A DNA stretch of 64,000 nt, taken from contig BMUD01000031.1 in assembly GCA_014650015.1 (NCBI GenBank), positions 1-64,000 of the forward strand, given 5' to 3'. This DNA comes from Streptomyces griseoloalbus (GTDB lineage: Bacteria; Actinomycetota; Actinomycetes; Streptomycetales; Streptomycetaceae). Under the pieces are notes generated by a model. It was not told the origin of the DNA. It saw only the letters and a program-made list of their open reading frames with translations, and searched no databases. Both the position numbers and the translations under genes were made by a program. How positions within the stretch are numbered: the stretch's first letter is position 1; every line of letters starts with the position of its first letter. Positions 17,628-26,331 of this stretch are shown here, one piece after another.

Positions 17628-18843
17628 TCGCCACGGTCACGATCGACCGCACCTGGTCGATGATGTCCACCCGATTCCGCACGAAGTCGGGGTCGGTGAC
17701 CTCGGTGGTGTTCCCGGCGCCGAACTGCAGGACGGGCGTGTGCACATGGCCGCCCGGCAGCTTCTCGTGCAGCCCGAGCCGGTCCCTCAGCAGGGTCGCC
17801 CGGTAGGCGATCTCGTTGGAGAGGTAGTCACCGCCGCCGCCCGCCCGGGCGGTCGAGCCGGGCGTCGGACCCTCCGGCCGGACGACCGGCTCGCTGCCTC
17901 CCGCCGGGATCTCCGTCACGCTCGTGTTGTCGTACACCGGGAACCGCCCGGTGACCGCGGCGACGATCCGCGCGTACGGCAGGGTGGTGGACGTCCACTG
18001 CGGCTGCGAGGCCGGATCGGTGACCGGGACCGTCTCCGTGCGGCCGATGTTCTCGTTGTCCCCGAAACCGCCCCGCCAGGCCCCGTTGGTCCGCTCGACG
18101 TCGAAGCGGCCCACCCGGCCCTGGCTCACCGTGGTGAACAGGTCGACCTTCGGCAGATACGGTCGCAGCGCCCGCTCCACCGTTCCCTCCGCGAAGTCCC
18201 GCCACCGCACCGGGAACACGGCCGTCTCGATGCGCGCCGGGCCGTCCGCCGTCTCGATCACCGTGCCGTCGAGGGCGAGCGCGACGGCGCCGGACGGGTT
18301 GGAGATACGGATGTCCCGGTCCAGGGTGAACGGGTCGAAGCCCGTCACCAGGATCCGCTTCACGCCCTCGCCGTGCGGATAGCGGATCGCGCTCTGCCCG
18401 CGCGAGGTCCGCTCCAGCTCGCCCAGCAGCCGTGCCCGCTGCTCCCCGCTCAGATCGAACTCCGGCTGCCAGGCACGCAGTTCCCGGGTCATGCCGAGCC
18501 GCGCCCAGTACAGCGGCCGGTCGTCGTCCCGGCTGAGGTCACCGACCGCGGGGCCGCGTCCCTGCGCCCGGTCGACGGCCCTGCGCCACAGCTCCGTCCC
18601 CTCGCGTTCGACGGCACGGCGGGCCTGGGCGTAGGAGCGGGCGCGGTCGAGGGCGCGGACGAGGTCCGGTGCCACGGCGTCGAAGCCGGAGCGCCGCAGT
18701 ATCTCCTGCGGGGCGGCCCCGTCCAGGCGCTGCTCCTCGACCGTGGGGGTCGTCGGCTCGGCGGCGGTCGCGGTCGTGGGGGCGGCGAGACCGGTCAGCA
18801 GCGCCAGACCGAGGACACCGATGCGAACACGTAGGGATCTCAA
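17599..18843 (-). CDS. Secreted pyroglutamyl-peptidase-like protein (C15 family) with Ser at the nucleophile position
   Basis: The product has 414 residues from TTG 18843, preceded by GGAAGG about 11 nt upstream; a signal peptide follows (MRSLRVRIGVLGLALLTG, ending ATAA). Residues about 25-155 form an Arg-rich helical region not found in classical enzymes. The C15-like domain starts at KRILVTGFDPF and includes the ISNPSG motif. The active-site Glu appears retained in RFDVERTNG and the His as His368 in GGHVHTPVLQ. Where classical enzymes have Cys in a Y/F-V/L-C-N motif, this one reads DYLSN with Ser342. It may be a serine-variant hydrolase or an inactive binding protein. The gene faces the LysE gene and overlaps its end by 29 bp. 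Confidence 0.75.
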   Translation of the reverse strand: MRSLRVRIGVLGLALLTGLAAPTTATAAEPTTPTVEEQRLDGAAPQEILRRSGFDAVAPDLVRALDRARSYAQARRAVEREGTELWRRAVDRAQGRGPAVGDLSRDDDRPLYWARLGMTRELRAWQPEFDLSGEQRARLLGELERTSRGQSAIRYPHGEGVKRILVTGFDPFTLDRDIRISNPSGAVALALDGTVIETADGPARIETAVFPVRWRDFAEGTVERALRPYLPKVDLFTTVSQGRVGRFDVERTNGAWRGGFGDNENIGRTETVPVTDPASQPQWTSTTLPYARIVAAVTGRFPVYDNTSVTEIPAGGSEPVVRPEGPTPGSTARAGGGGDYLSNEIAYRATLLRDRLGLHEKLPGGHVHTPVLQFGAGNTTEVTDPDFVRNRVDIIDQVRSIVTVAISATERTRD

Positions 18844-19122
18844 GGGGGAAGGGGCCTTCCGTCGTCGGGGGGCACGGGGATGCCGGAGGCCGCAGTATCG
18901 CGTGACCGGAGTGGTCCACGCCACGGGCGGGGCGCGGAGGGCCTCGGGGACCCGGAGCAGGGATGCGCGTCGGCGCCGCGCCTGCTCCGGCCGGGGCCCG
19001 GACCGACGTCGGGATCGTGACCGCCGTACGGAGGGCTGGGCACCCTCCTCACCGGGCAGTGTCAGGAGGTCGAGGACGGCGGGACGGAAGCCGTCCAGGG
19101 CTTCGAGGCGGAGGTGCCGGGC

Positions 19123-21549
19123 GTGGCGGAGACGGTGGAGGAACGGCGCGAGGCGGTCGTGGAGGCGGCGCTCGGCAGACTCGGTCTGGACGCCAAGGCC
19201 CGGCTGCTGGCAGGTCAGGACATGTGGAGCCTGCCCGCGCTGCCGGAGATCGGCCTGGAGCCGCTGGTGATGTCCGACGGCCCGATCGGCGTGCGCGGGG
19301 TGCGCTGGAGCGCCGACGACCCGTCCGTCGCGCTGCCGTCCCCGACCGCGCTCGCCGCCACCTGGGACCCCGGACTCGCCCGCCGGGCCGGGGTGCTGCT
19401 CGCCCAGGAGGCCCGCCGCAAGGGCGTCCACGTGCTGCTCGCGCCCACGGTCAACCTGCACCGCTCCCCGCTCGGCGGCCGCCACTTCGAGGCCTACAGC
19501 GAGGACCCGTACCTCACCGGACGCATCGGCGCCGGCTATGTGACGGGCGTCCAGTCCGGCGGCGTCGGCACCACCGTCAAGCACTTCGTCGCCAACGACG
19601 CCGAGACCGACCGCTTCACGGTGAACAACCTCGTCAGCGAACGCGCCCTGCGCGAGCTGTACCTGGCCCCCTTCGAGGCCATCGTCGCCGCCGCCCGCCC
19701 CTGGGGCATCATGACCGCCTACAACTCGGTCAACGGCACCACGATGACCGAGCACCGGCACCTCGTCGAGGAGGTCCTGCGCGGCGAGTGGGGCTTCGAC
19801 GGCATCAACGTCTCCGACTGGAACGCCGCCCGCTCCACCGCCGCCGCCCTCACCGGCGGCCTGGACATCGCCATGCCCGGCCCGCGCACCGTCTACGGCC
19901 CGGCCCTCGCGCAGGCCGTACGGGACGGCGAGGTCGAGGAGGCCCGGGTCGACGACGCGGTCCGCCGGGTGCTGCGGCTCGCCGCCCGGGTGGGCGCCCT
20001 CGCGGGCGCCGAACCGGCCGTCACCGAACCGCCCGGCGCCGTGGACGGGGAGGCGCTGGCCCGCGAGATCGCCCGCCGCTCCTTCGTCCTCCTGCGCAAC
20101 GACAGCGGCGCGCTGCCGCTGAAACCCGGCACCGTGGCGCTGAGCGGTGCCGCCGCCCGCGACGCCCGCGTCCTCGGCGGCGGCTCCGCCACCGTCTTCC
20201 CCGCCCGGACCGTCTCCCCGCTCGACGGCCTCACCGCCGCCCTCCCCGAAGGCACCCTGAGCTACACCGTCGGCGCCGACCCCAACACCGAACTCGCCAC
20301 CGCCGCCCGCGGCTTCGACCTGCGCGCCGTCTGCCGCGACGCCGACGGCCACGTCATCGGCACCCGCAACGCCCCGGACGGGCACGTCCAGTGGATGGGC
20401 GCCGACCTCCCCGACGGCGTCACCCACGCCACCCTCCACACCGTCGAACTCACCGGCACCTTCACCCCGCGCGAGAGCGGCCGGCACACCTTCGGCACCC
20501 GCGGTGTCGGCGCCTTCACCCTCACCGTCGACGGCACCACGCACTTCGACGGCATCCAGCCCCCGGTCGAGGGCGACCCCTTCGGCGCCTTCTTCGGCGG
20601 CCCGGTGCCCCGCGCCGAGGTCGAACTCACCGCCGGCGTACCCGTCGAGGTGTCCCTCACCCGGGTCGTGGACCGGGCAGCCGGCCGCCCCATGCCGGTC
20701 ATCACCTTCACCCTCGTCCACCAGGAGCCCCCGCGCGACCCCGACGAGCTGATCGCCGAGGCCGTCGGGGCGGCCCGGGACGCGGACACCGCGGTGGTCG
20801 TGGTCGCCACCACCGAGCGGGTCGAGTCCGAGGGCTTCGACCGGGGGGACCTGCGCCTGCCCGGCCGGCAGGACGACCTGGTGCGCGCCGTCGCCGCCGC
20901 CAACCCGAACACCGTCGTGGTCGTCAACGCCGGTTCCCCGGTGGAGCTGCCCTGGCGCGAGGACGTCGCCGCCGTGCTGCTGACCTGGTTTCCCGGGCAG
21001 GAGGGCGGCGCGGCCCTCGCCGACGTCCTCACCGGCGCCCACGAGCCCGGCGGCCGGCTCCCCACCACCTGGGGCGCCCTGGCGGACGCCCCGGTCACCC
21101 GGGTGCGTCCCACCGACGGCGTACTCGCCTACGACGAGGACGTGTTCATCGGCCACCGCGCCTGGGAGCGGGCGGGCCGCACCCCGGCCTATCCGTTCGG
21201 CCACGGCCTCGGCTACACCGACTGGGCGTACGAGTCGGTCGAGGTCGACGGGACCACCGTGACGGTCCGCGTCCGCAACACCGGCGAGCGGGCGGGCCGC
21301 GAGGTCGTACAGCTCTATCTGGCGCCCGGCGAGCCCGGTGCCCACCGCCCGGCGCGCACGCTGGCCGGGTTCGCCTGCGTCGAGGCCGGGCCCGGGGAGC
21401 GCGCCGAGGTCACGGTCGAGCTGCCGCGCCGCGCGTTCGAGATCTGGGACGAGACAGCCGCATCGTGGTCGTATGTGAAGGGTTCGTACGAGATCCAGGT
21501 GGGGCGCTCGATCGAGGACCGCAGGATCACCGCAGCGATTACCGTCTGA
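19123..21549 (+). CDS. GH3 beta-glucosidase-type glycosidase with inserted PA14 domain
   Basis: The product has 808 residues from GTG 19123, preferred over GTG 19114 because GGAGG lies 8 nt upstream. The (alpha/beta)8 GH3 domain carries the nucleophile in INVSDWNA (Asp near 231) and the KHFVANDAETDR motif. The second alpha/beta sandwich follows, with a PA14 domain inserted at about residues 423-535 (GRHTFGTRGVGAFTLTVDG) that may sense carbohydrate ends. A fibronectin-III-like domain ends the protein. There is no signal peptide, so it likely hydrolyses imported oligosaccharides in the cytoplasm (beta-glucosides or xylosides). The gene is divergent from the C15-like gene across 279 bp in which I see no clear further feature. 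Confidence 0.92.
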   Translation: MAETVEERREAVVEAALGRLGLDAKARLLAGQDMWSLPALPEIGLEPLVMSDGPIGVRGVRWSADDPSVALPSPTALAATWDPGLARRAGVLLAQEARRKGVHVLLAPTVNLHRSPLGGRHFEAYSEDPYLTGRIGAGYVTGVQSGGVGTTVKHFVANDAETDRFTVNNLVSERALRELYLAPFEAIVAAARPWGIMTAYNSVNGTTMTEHRHLVEEVLRGEWGFDGINVSDWNAARSTAAALTGGLDIAMPGPRTVYGPALAQAVRDGEVEEARVDDAVRRVLRLAARVGALAGAEPAVTEPPGAVDGEALAREIARRSFVLLRNDSGALPLKPGTVALSGAAARDARVLGGGSATVFPARTVSPLDGLTAALPEGTLSYTVGADPNTELATAARGFDLRAVCRDADGHVIGTRNAPDGHVQWMGADLPDGVTHATLHTVELTGTFTPRESGRHTFGTRGVGAFTLTVDGTTHFDGIQPPVEGDPFGAFFGGPVPRAEVELTAGVPVEVSLTRVVDRAAGRPMPVITFTLVHQEPPRDPDELIAEAVGAARDADTAVVVVATTERVESEGFDRGDLRLPGRQDDLVRAVAAANPNTVVVVNAGSPVELPWREDVAAVLLTWFPGQEGGAALADVLTGAHEPGGRLPTTWGALADAPVTRVRPTDGVLAYDEDVFIGHRAWERAGRTPAYPFGHGLGYTDWAYESVEVDGTTVTVRVRNTGERAGREVVQLYLAPGEPGAHRPARTLAGFACVEAGPGERAEVTVELPRRAFEIWDETAASWSYVKGSYEIQVGRSIEDRRITAAITV

Positions 21550-21571
21550 TCCGGGTAGCCCCCACATGAGC

Positions 21572-21607
21572 AGCCCCGGCCCGGGACCCTGACCCCGGAC
21601 CGGGGCT
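21572..21607. terminator. Bidirectional terminator between GH3 and epimerase genes
   Basis: Outer arms AGCCCCGG / CCGGGGCT enclose further GC-rich pairing in the 81-bp gap between two convergent genes. It probably ends transcription from both sides. Confidence 0.55.
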
Positions 21608-21630
21608 CGTGTGCGTGCGGGGGCGGCGGC

Positions 21631-22611
21631 CTACGGTGCCTGCCGCACGCCGAAGCCGTACACCGTCTCGGAACGCAGCACCTCGCCCGGCCGCAGCACC
21701 GTGCTCGGGAAGTCCGGCCGGTTCGGGGAGTCCGGGAAGTGCTGGGTCTCCAGCGCGATGCCGTCACCGGGGGAGAACGGCTCCCCGATGTGGTCCGCGG
21801 TGTACAGCTGCATCCCCGGCTCGGTGGTCGACACCGTCAGCACCCGGCCCGACGCCGGGTCGTGCAGCTCGGCGACCTCCACCGGCGTCGCCGTCACGCC
21901 CTTGTCGAGCACGAAGTTGTCGTCGTACCCGGAGCCCACCTTGCGCGCCTCGCGGAAGTCGAAGCGGGTGCCGGAGACGTCCGCGAGCTCACCGGTCGGG
22001 ATCAGCTCCGCGTCGGACGGGGTGAAACGCGAGGCGGCCAGCCGCAGTTCCTGCTCCGCCGCGCTGCCGGATCCGGCGAGGTTCCAGTACGAGTGATTCG
22101 TCAGGTTCACGTGCGTCGGAGCGTCCGTCACCGCCTCGTACGCGATTCCCAGCGCGCCCCGCTCGTCCAGCGTGTACGTCACCGAGACCTCCAGACGGCC
22201 CGGGAAGCCCTCCTCGCCGTCCGGGCTGACCAGGGAGAGCCGCAGGCCGTGCGCGGCCGGGCTGACGTCCCACACGCGCTTGTCGAAGCCCCGCGCACCG
22301 CCGTGCAGCGAGTTCGGCCCGTTGTTCGGTTCGAGCGTGTGGGCGACCCCGTCCAGCCGGAAGCGCGCGCCCGCGATCCGGTTGGCGTACCGGCCGATCA
22401 GGGCACCCAGGAAGGGTTCCGGATGCCTGAGATAGCCGTCCAGGTCGGAGAACCCCAGCACCACGCTCCCGGTCCGGCCGTCCCGGTCCGGCACCTCGAC
22501 GTCCTGCACGATCCCGCCGTACGACAGGATCCGTACCCGTACGCCCGCCCGCTCCAGGGTCCAACGGTGCACCGGGGCGCCGTCGGGAAGTGTGCCGAAG
22601 AGTTCGTTCAT
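21631..22611 (-). CDS. Aldose 1-epimerase, cytoplasmic
   Basis: The product has 326 residues with no signal peptide. It has the same GalM-family landmarks as the protein at 4551 (NSLHGGARGFDKRVW, VNLTNHSYWNLAG, ALETQHFPDSPNRPDFPS), but begins directly with the catalytic domain (MNELFGTLPDGAPVHRW). It probably mutarotates sugars inside the cell, including products of the convergent GH3 glycosidase. It lies 15 bp downstream of the GDSL lipoprotein gene on the same strand and so may be co-transcribed with it. Confidence 0.9.
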   Translation of the reverse strand: MNELFGTLPDGAPVHRWTLERAGVRVRILSYGGIVQDVEVPDRDGRTGSVVLGFSDLDGYLRHPEPFLGALIGRYANRIAGARFRLDGVAHTLEPNNGPNSLHGGARGFDKRVWDVSPAAHGLRLSLVSPDGEEGFPGRLEVSVTYTLDERGALGIAYEAVTDAPTHVNLTNHSYWNLAGSGSAAEQELRLAASRFTPSDAELIPTGELADVSGTRFDFREARKVGSGYDDNFVLDKGVTATPVEVAELHDPASGRVLTVSTTEPGMQLYTADHIGEPFSPGDGIALETQHFPDSPNRPDFPSTVLRPGEVLRSETVYGFGVRQAP

Positions 22612-22626
22612 GTGCGAAACAATAGG

Positions 22627-23535
22627 TCACGGCCGCTTCGCGGTGACCGTGCGGTACGCGATCTCGGCCAGCTCGGCCTGCCCGTCGACGCTGGGATGGA
22701 ACCAGTCCCAGCGGCTCAACTGCTCGGTGCCGAAGCGGTACTCGAACACCGCGCCCTCGTCGAAGCGGCAGCGGCGGTCCCGCGCGCAGACCTCCTCCAG
22801 CACCTCGTTGTAGTCCTCCACCCGGTTCTGCACCGTCTCGCGCCGCAGCGTCGCCGCCGCGTCCAGCGCGTCCGCGTCGCCGAGCATCGACGGGCAGATG
22901 CCCAGCTTCCACACCTGCTTGCCCAGCTCGTTGGTCCGGCCCTGCGACCACAGCCGCTTCAGGTCCGGCACGCTCGCCACATACACCTGGGCCTTGGGCA
23001 GTGCTTCGCGCAGCGTGCGCAGGGCGTCCTCGAAGTCGGTGCGGAAGTCCGCCACCGGCGTCATCGCCGACGTGGTCGCCCGGCAGGCGTCGTTCGCCCC
23101 GGCCATGACCGCCACCAGCTCCGGACCGTGCCGCACCGCCCGCGCCATCTGGCCCGGCAGATCAGCCATCCGGGCCCCGGTCACCGCGTAGTTCCAGCTC
23201 CGCTCGGCCGCCCCCGCCCGCCCGAGCAGCCGTACGGCGAGACTGTCCACCTTCTCGCTGTCGCCCGTCGCCCACGACACCTCGGGACAGTCCGTCAGCA
23301 CCGCGCAGGCGTCGAAGCCACGCGTGATGGAGTCCCCCACGGCGGCCACCGACTCCGGACTGGTGTCCCACACGGGCGTCGGTTTCGGGGACGGGGAATT
23401 CCTCGCCCCCGTGCCGGACGGGGCGGGGGAGTCACCGCCGACGGCATCGCAGCCCGCCACGCCCAGCGCGGCGGCCGTCACCACGGCCAGCACGGCCCGT
23501 GAGCGCCGGGTCCGCCTCCGCGTCGCCTGCTCCAT
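22627..23535 (-). CDS. SGNH/GDSL-hydrolase lipoprotein
   Basis: The product has 302 residues. An Arg-rich n-region and hydrophobic core end in the lipobox VAGC, so the protein is membrane-anchored outside the cell. The SGNH blocks are in order: block I AAVGDSITRG (nucleophile Ser), a Gly in block II, block III AGANDACR and block V DWFHPSVDGQ with the Asp-x-x-His pair. This places it among extracellular esterases or lipases; the substrate is unknown. The 271-bp spacer upstream, shared with the divergent DUF3145 gene, must contain both promoters but I cannot place them with confidence. Confidence 0.88.
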   Translation of the reverse strand: MEQATRRRTRRSRAVLAVVTAAALGVAGCDAVGGDSPAPSGTGARNSPSPKPTPVWDTSPESVAAVGDSITRGFDACAVLTDCPEVSWATGDSEKVDSLAVRLLGRAGAAERSWNYAVTGARMADLPGQMARAVRHGPELVAVMAGANDACRATTSAMTPVADFRTDFEDALRTLREALPKAQVYVASVPDLKRLWSQGRTNELGKQVWKLGICPSMLGDADALDAAATLRRETVQNRVEDYNEVLEEVCARDRRCRFDEGAVFEYRFGTEQLSRWDWFHPSVDGQAELAEIAYRTVTAKRP

Positions 23536-23806
23536 CCGTCGCCTCCCCGCGCGTCATGAGGTGTTCGTCCCCCCCACCATGAACAACGCACAGGGGTTCC
23601 CGCTCTCCGAAGGGCGCGTCCGAAAGGAACGTCCCCCACCCGCACAGGCGTCCTGCCGGGTGAATGACGGAAGTTTCCCGGCGTCCGGACCGACCGTACG
23701 TCACACTCCTTGCGCCGTCGCACGGTAGCCTCGCCATCAACGTGGCCTGCCCGGGCCGCGGCCGTTCCACCCGTTCCAAGACGACCCGCTCAGCCCGGAG
23801 GTTCCG

Positions 23807-24301
23807 GTGACGACTCGTGGAGTTCTGTACGTGCACTCCGCGCCGCGCGCGTTGTGCCCGCACGTCGAGTGGGCCATCGCCGGGGTGCTCGGCACGCGCG
23901 TCAGCCTGGACTGGATCCGCCAGCCCGCCGCCCCCGGCACCTGGCGTTCGGAGTTCTCCTGGCAGGGCCAGGCCGGCACCGCCTCCAAACTCGCCTCCGC
24001 GCTGCGCGGCTGGCAGATGCTGCGCTTCGAGGTCACGTCCGAGCCCTGCCCCGCCGCCGAGGGCGAGCGCTACAGCTGCACCCCCGACCTCGGCATCTTC
24101 CACGCCGTCACGGGCATTCACGGCGACATCCTCATCCCCGAGGACCGGCTGCGCGCCGCCCTGGTCCGCTCCCGGACCGGCGAGACCGACCTGGAAGAGG
24201 ACATCGCCAAACTCCTCGGCAAGCCCTGGGACGACGAACTGGAACCCTTCAGACACGCAGGAGAAGGCGCCCCGGTCCGCTGGCTCCACCAGGTGGTCTG
24301 A
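23807..24301 (+). CDS. DUF3145 domain protein
   Basis: The product has 164 residues starting at GTG 23807 after GGAGGTTCCG. It matches the actinobacterial DUF3145 family (TTRGVLYVHSAPRALCPHVE at the N-terminus, ERYSCTPDLGIF in the middle). It is soluble and lacks a known catalytic motif. The gene is convergent with fabF and is regularly found there in Streptomyces, so a link to lipid metabolism is possible but unproven. Confidence 0.85.
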   Translation: MTTRGVLYVHSAPRALCPHVEWAIAGVLGTRVSLDWIRQPAAPGTWRSEFSWQGQAGTASKLASALRGWQMLRFEVTSEPCPAAEGERYSCTPDLGIFHAVTGIHGDILIPEDRLRAALVRSRTGETDLEEDIAKLLGKPWDDELEPFRHAGEGAPVRWLHQVV

Positions 24302-24327
24302 ACACGTCCCTGGGCCGCAACCCCTTT

Positions 24328-24392
24328 CAGGGGCGCGGGGAACTGCGCGACCAGCCCCAACGGCCCGGCACCGGACTGACTTCCCCCGGCCC
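24328..24392. repeat. Streptomyces intergenic repeat, copy 1
   Basis: This 65-bp stretch beginning CAGGGGCGCGGGGAACTGCG is repeated at 24415-24479 with one mismatch. The GGGGCGCGGGGAACTGCGCGA core is a short repeat I recognise as widely scattered between Streptomyces genes, usually at 3' ends. It lies between convergent genes. Confidence 0.75.
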
Positions 24393-24414
24393 TCTGGGCC
24401 AGGGGCAACCCCCT

Positions 24415-24479
24415 CAGGGGCGCGGGGAACTGCGCGACCAGCCCCAACGGCCCGGCACCCGACTGACTTCCCCCGGCCC
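24415..24479. repeat. Streptomyces intergenic repeat, copy 2
   Basis: Direct copy of 24328-24392, 64 of 65 bases identical, 87 bp start to start. Together with the following hairpin it fills most of the 321-bp gap between DUF3145 and fabF. Confidence 0.75.
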
Positions 24480-24490
24480 CCTGGGGTCAA

Positions 24491-24505
24491 AGGGGCGAAG
24501 CCCCT
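24491..24505. terminator. Small GC hairpin between DUF3145 and fabF
   Basis: AGGGGC-GAA-GCCCCT forms a tight 6-bp stem with a 3-nt loop in the convergent spacer. It is a possible terminator for either gene. Confidence 0.4.
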
Positions 24506-24622
24506 GGAGGACGGGACGGGTAGGGGCGGCGGGGGCGAAGAAAAGAACACCCCCCGCGCCGGCGCACGCCAAAGGGCCCCCACCCCGACAGAGGTGAGAG
24601 CCCCTCAGACCGCCGACGCCAG

Positions 24623-25894
24623 TTACACCGACCGGAACGCCAGCACCACGTTGTGCCCACCGAACCCGAACGAGTCGTTCAACGCGGCAATCCGCCCGTC
24701 CACGGGCAACTTCCGCGCCTCACCGCGCACAACATCCGCGTTCGCCTCGGCCTCCGGATCCAGGTTCTCCACGTTGATGGTCGGCGGAGCCACCCGGTGG
24801 TACAGCGCCAGCACCGTAGCCACCGACTCCACACCACCCGCGCCACCGAGCAGATGCCCCGTCATCGACTTGGTCGCGGAGACCGCCATGTGGTCCGCGT
24901 CGTCACCGAAGACCTTGCGCAGCGCCTTCAGCTCGGCGATGTCACCGGCCGGCGTCGAGGTGGCGTGCGCGTTGACGTGCACGATCTCGGCCGGGTCCAG
25001 GTCGGTGCGCTCCAGCAGGTTCCGCAGGGCCTGCGAGATGCCGCGGCCCCCCGGCTCCGGCTGCACGATGTCGTGCGCGTCGGCCGAGATGCCCTGACCG
25101 ACCGCCTCCGCGTAGACGCGGGCGCCGCGCGCGGCGGCGTGCTCGGCGGACTCCAGGACGATGACGCCCGCGCCCTCACCGAGGACGAAGCCGTCACGGG
25201 CGACGTCGTAGGGACGCGAGGCGCCCTCGGGGTCGTCGTTGTTCTTGGACATCGCCATCATGTTGCCGAACGCGGCGATCGGCAGCGGGTGGATCGCCGC
25301 CTCCGTGCCGCCCGCGACGACGACGTCCGCGCGGCCGGTGCGGATCATCTCGATGGCGTAGCCGATGGCCTCCGCGCCCGACGCGCAGGCCGAGACCGGG
25401 GTGTGCACGCCCGCGCGGGCGCCCACGGCCAGACCCACGTTGGCCGAGGGGCCGTTCGGCATCAGCATGGGGACGGTGTGCGGGGAGACGCGGCGGACGC
25501 CCTTCTCCTTCAGCACGTCGTACTGGTCCAGCAGGGTCGTCACGCCGCCGATGCCGGAGGCGATGACCGCGCCGAGCCGGTCCGGGTCGACCTTCGGGTC
25601 CTCGCCGGCCTTGGCCGCGAAACCGGCGTCGGCCCACGCCTCCTTGGCCGCGACCAGCGCGAACTGCGCCGAGCGGTCCAGGCGGCGGGCCTGCGGCCGT
25701 GGAATGACCTCGGTGGGCTCCACGGCCACCGGTGCCGCGATACGGACCGCCTGCTCGGCGGCCCACTCCTGCGTGAGCGGCTTGACGCCGGAACGTCCGG
25801 CGACCAGGCCCTCCCAGGTTGAGGCTGCGTCGCCACCCAGCGGTGTGGTTGCGCCGATACCGGTGACGACCACGGTGCGATTGGTCGGGCTCAT
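24623..25894 (-). CDS. fabF: Beta-ketoacyl-ACP synthase II (FabF)
   Basis: The product has 423 residues and elongates acyl-ACP with malonyl-ACP in the cytoplasm. The Cys-His-His triad is visible: Cys170 in VSACASG, His in NAHATSTPAGD and His in KSMTGHLLGG. Length and motifs are standard. It is the last gene of the fabD-fabH-acpP-fabF operon, 108 bp after acpP; a short inverted repeat (GGCCTTC/GAAGGCC, about 25966-25992) in that gap may modulate the acpP/fabF ratio. Confidence 0.97.
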   Translation of the reverse strand: MSPTNRTVVVTGIGATTPLGGDAASTWEGLVAGRSGVKPLTQEWAAEQAVRIAAPVAVEPTEVIPRPQARRLDRSAQFALVAAKEAWADAGFAAKAGEDPKVDPDRLGAVIASGIGGVTTLLDQYDVLKEKGVRRVSPHTVPMLMPNGPSANVGLAVGARAGVHTPVSACASGAEAIGYAIEMIRTGRADVVVAGGTEAAIHPLPIAAFGNMMAMSKNNDDPEGASRPYDVARDGFVLGEGAGVIVLESAEHAAARGARVYAEAVGQGISADAHDIVQPEPGGRGISQALRNLLERTDLDPAEIVHVNAHATSTPAGDIAELKALRKVFGDDADHMAVSATKSMTGHLLGGAGGVESVATVLALYHRVAPPTINVENLDPEAEANADVVRGEARKLPVDGRIAALNDSFGFGGHNVVLAFRSV

Positions 25895-26002
25895 CGGAAT
25901 TCTTTCTCCAACGGATTACGAGATTCGTACGGCGCCACCGCCGGGTGGCGGGGCCGGGGGCTCCCGGCCTTCGGGCCTCCCGTCCGGAAGGCCCGGCAGG
26001 GC

Positions 26003-26251
26003 TCAGGCCTGGTGCTTGAGGATGTAGTCGGTCGCGTCGCCGACGGTCTTGAGGTTCTTGACGTCGTCGTCCGGGATCTTGACGTCGAAGCGCTCTTCGG
26101 CGGCGACGACGACCTCGACCATGGACAGCGAGTCGACGTCCAGGTCGTCGGTGAAGGACTTGTCCAGCTGGACGTCCTCAACCGGGATGCCGGCGATCTC
26201 GTTCACGATCTCCGCGAGACCGGCGACGATCTCTTCCTGAGTGGCGGCCAT
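26003..26251 (-). CDS. acpP: Acyl carrier protein
   Basis: The product has 82 residues and is strongly acidic. The 4'-phosphopantetheine attachment site is Ser41 in DDLDVDSLSMVEV. The ATG at 26251 has AAGGAG 7 nt upstream; longer reading of the frame is unsupported. It carries growing acyl chains between FabD, FabH and FabF, whose genes flank it. Confidence 0.97.
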   Translation of the reverse strand: MAATQEEIVAGLAEIVNEIAGIPVEDVQLDKSFTDDLDVDSLSMVEVVVAAEERFDVKIPDDDVKNLKTVGDATDYILKHQA

Positions 26252-26331
26252 GATGGCGCTCCTTCTTTGTGATTCCAGAGGATGTAACGGTGTTTCCTCG
26301 CGTACCGGACGCATGATCCGGCACGGAGTGC

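Noticed and set aside
18844-21567. In-frame upstream extension of the C15-like gene to over 1300 codons.
   Set aside because: It runs antisense through the GH3 gene; a TTG start with a ribosome site and signal peptide explains the real gene.
24328-24479. The paired 65-bp repeats as ends of an insertion sequence.
   Set aside because: They are direct repeats only 22 bp apart with no transposase or target duplication.
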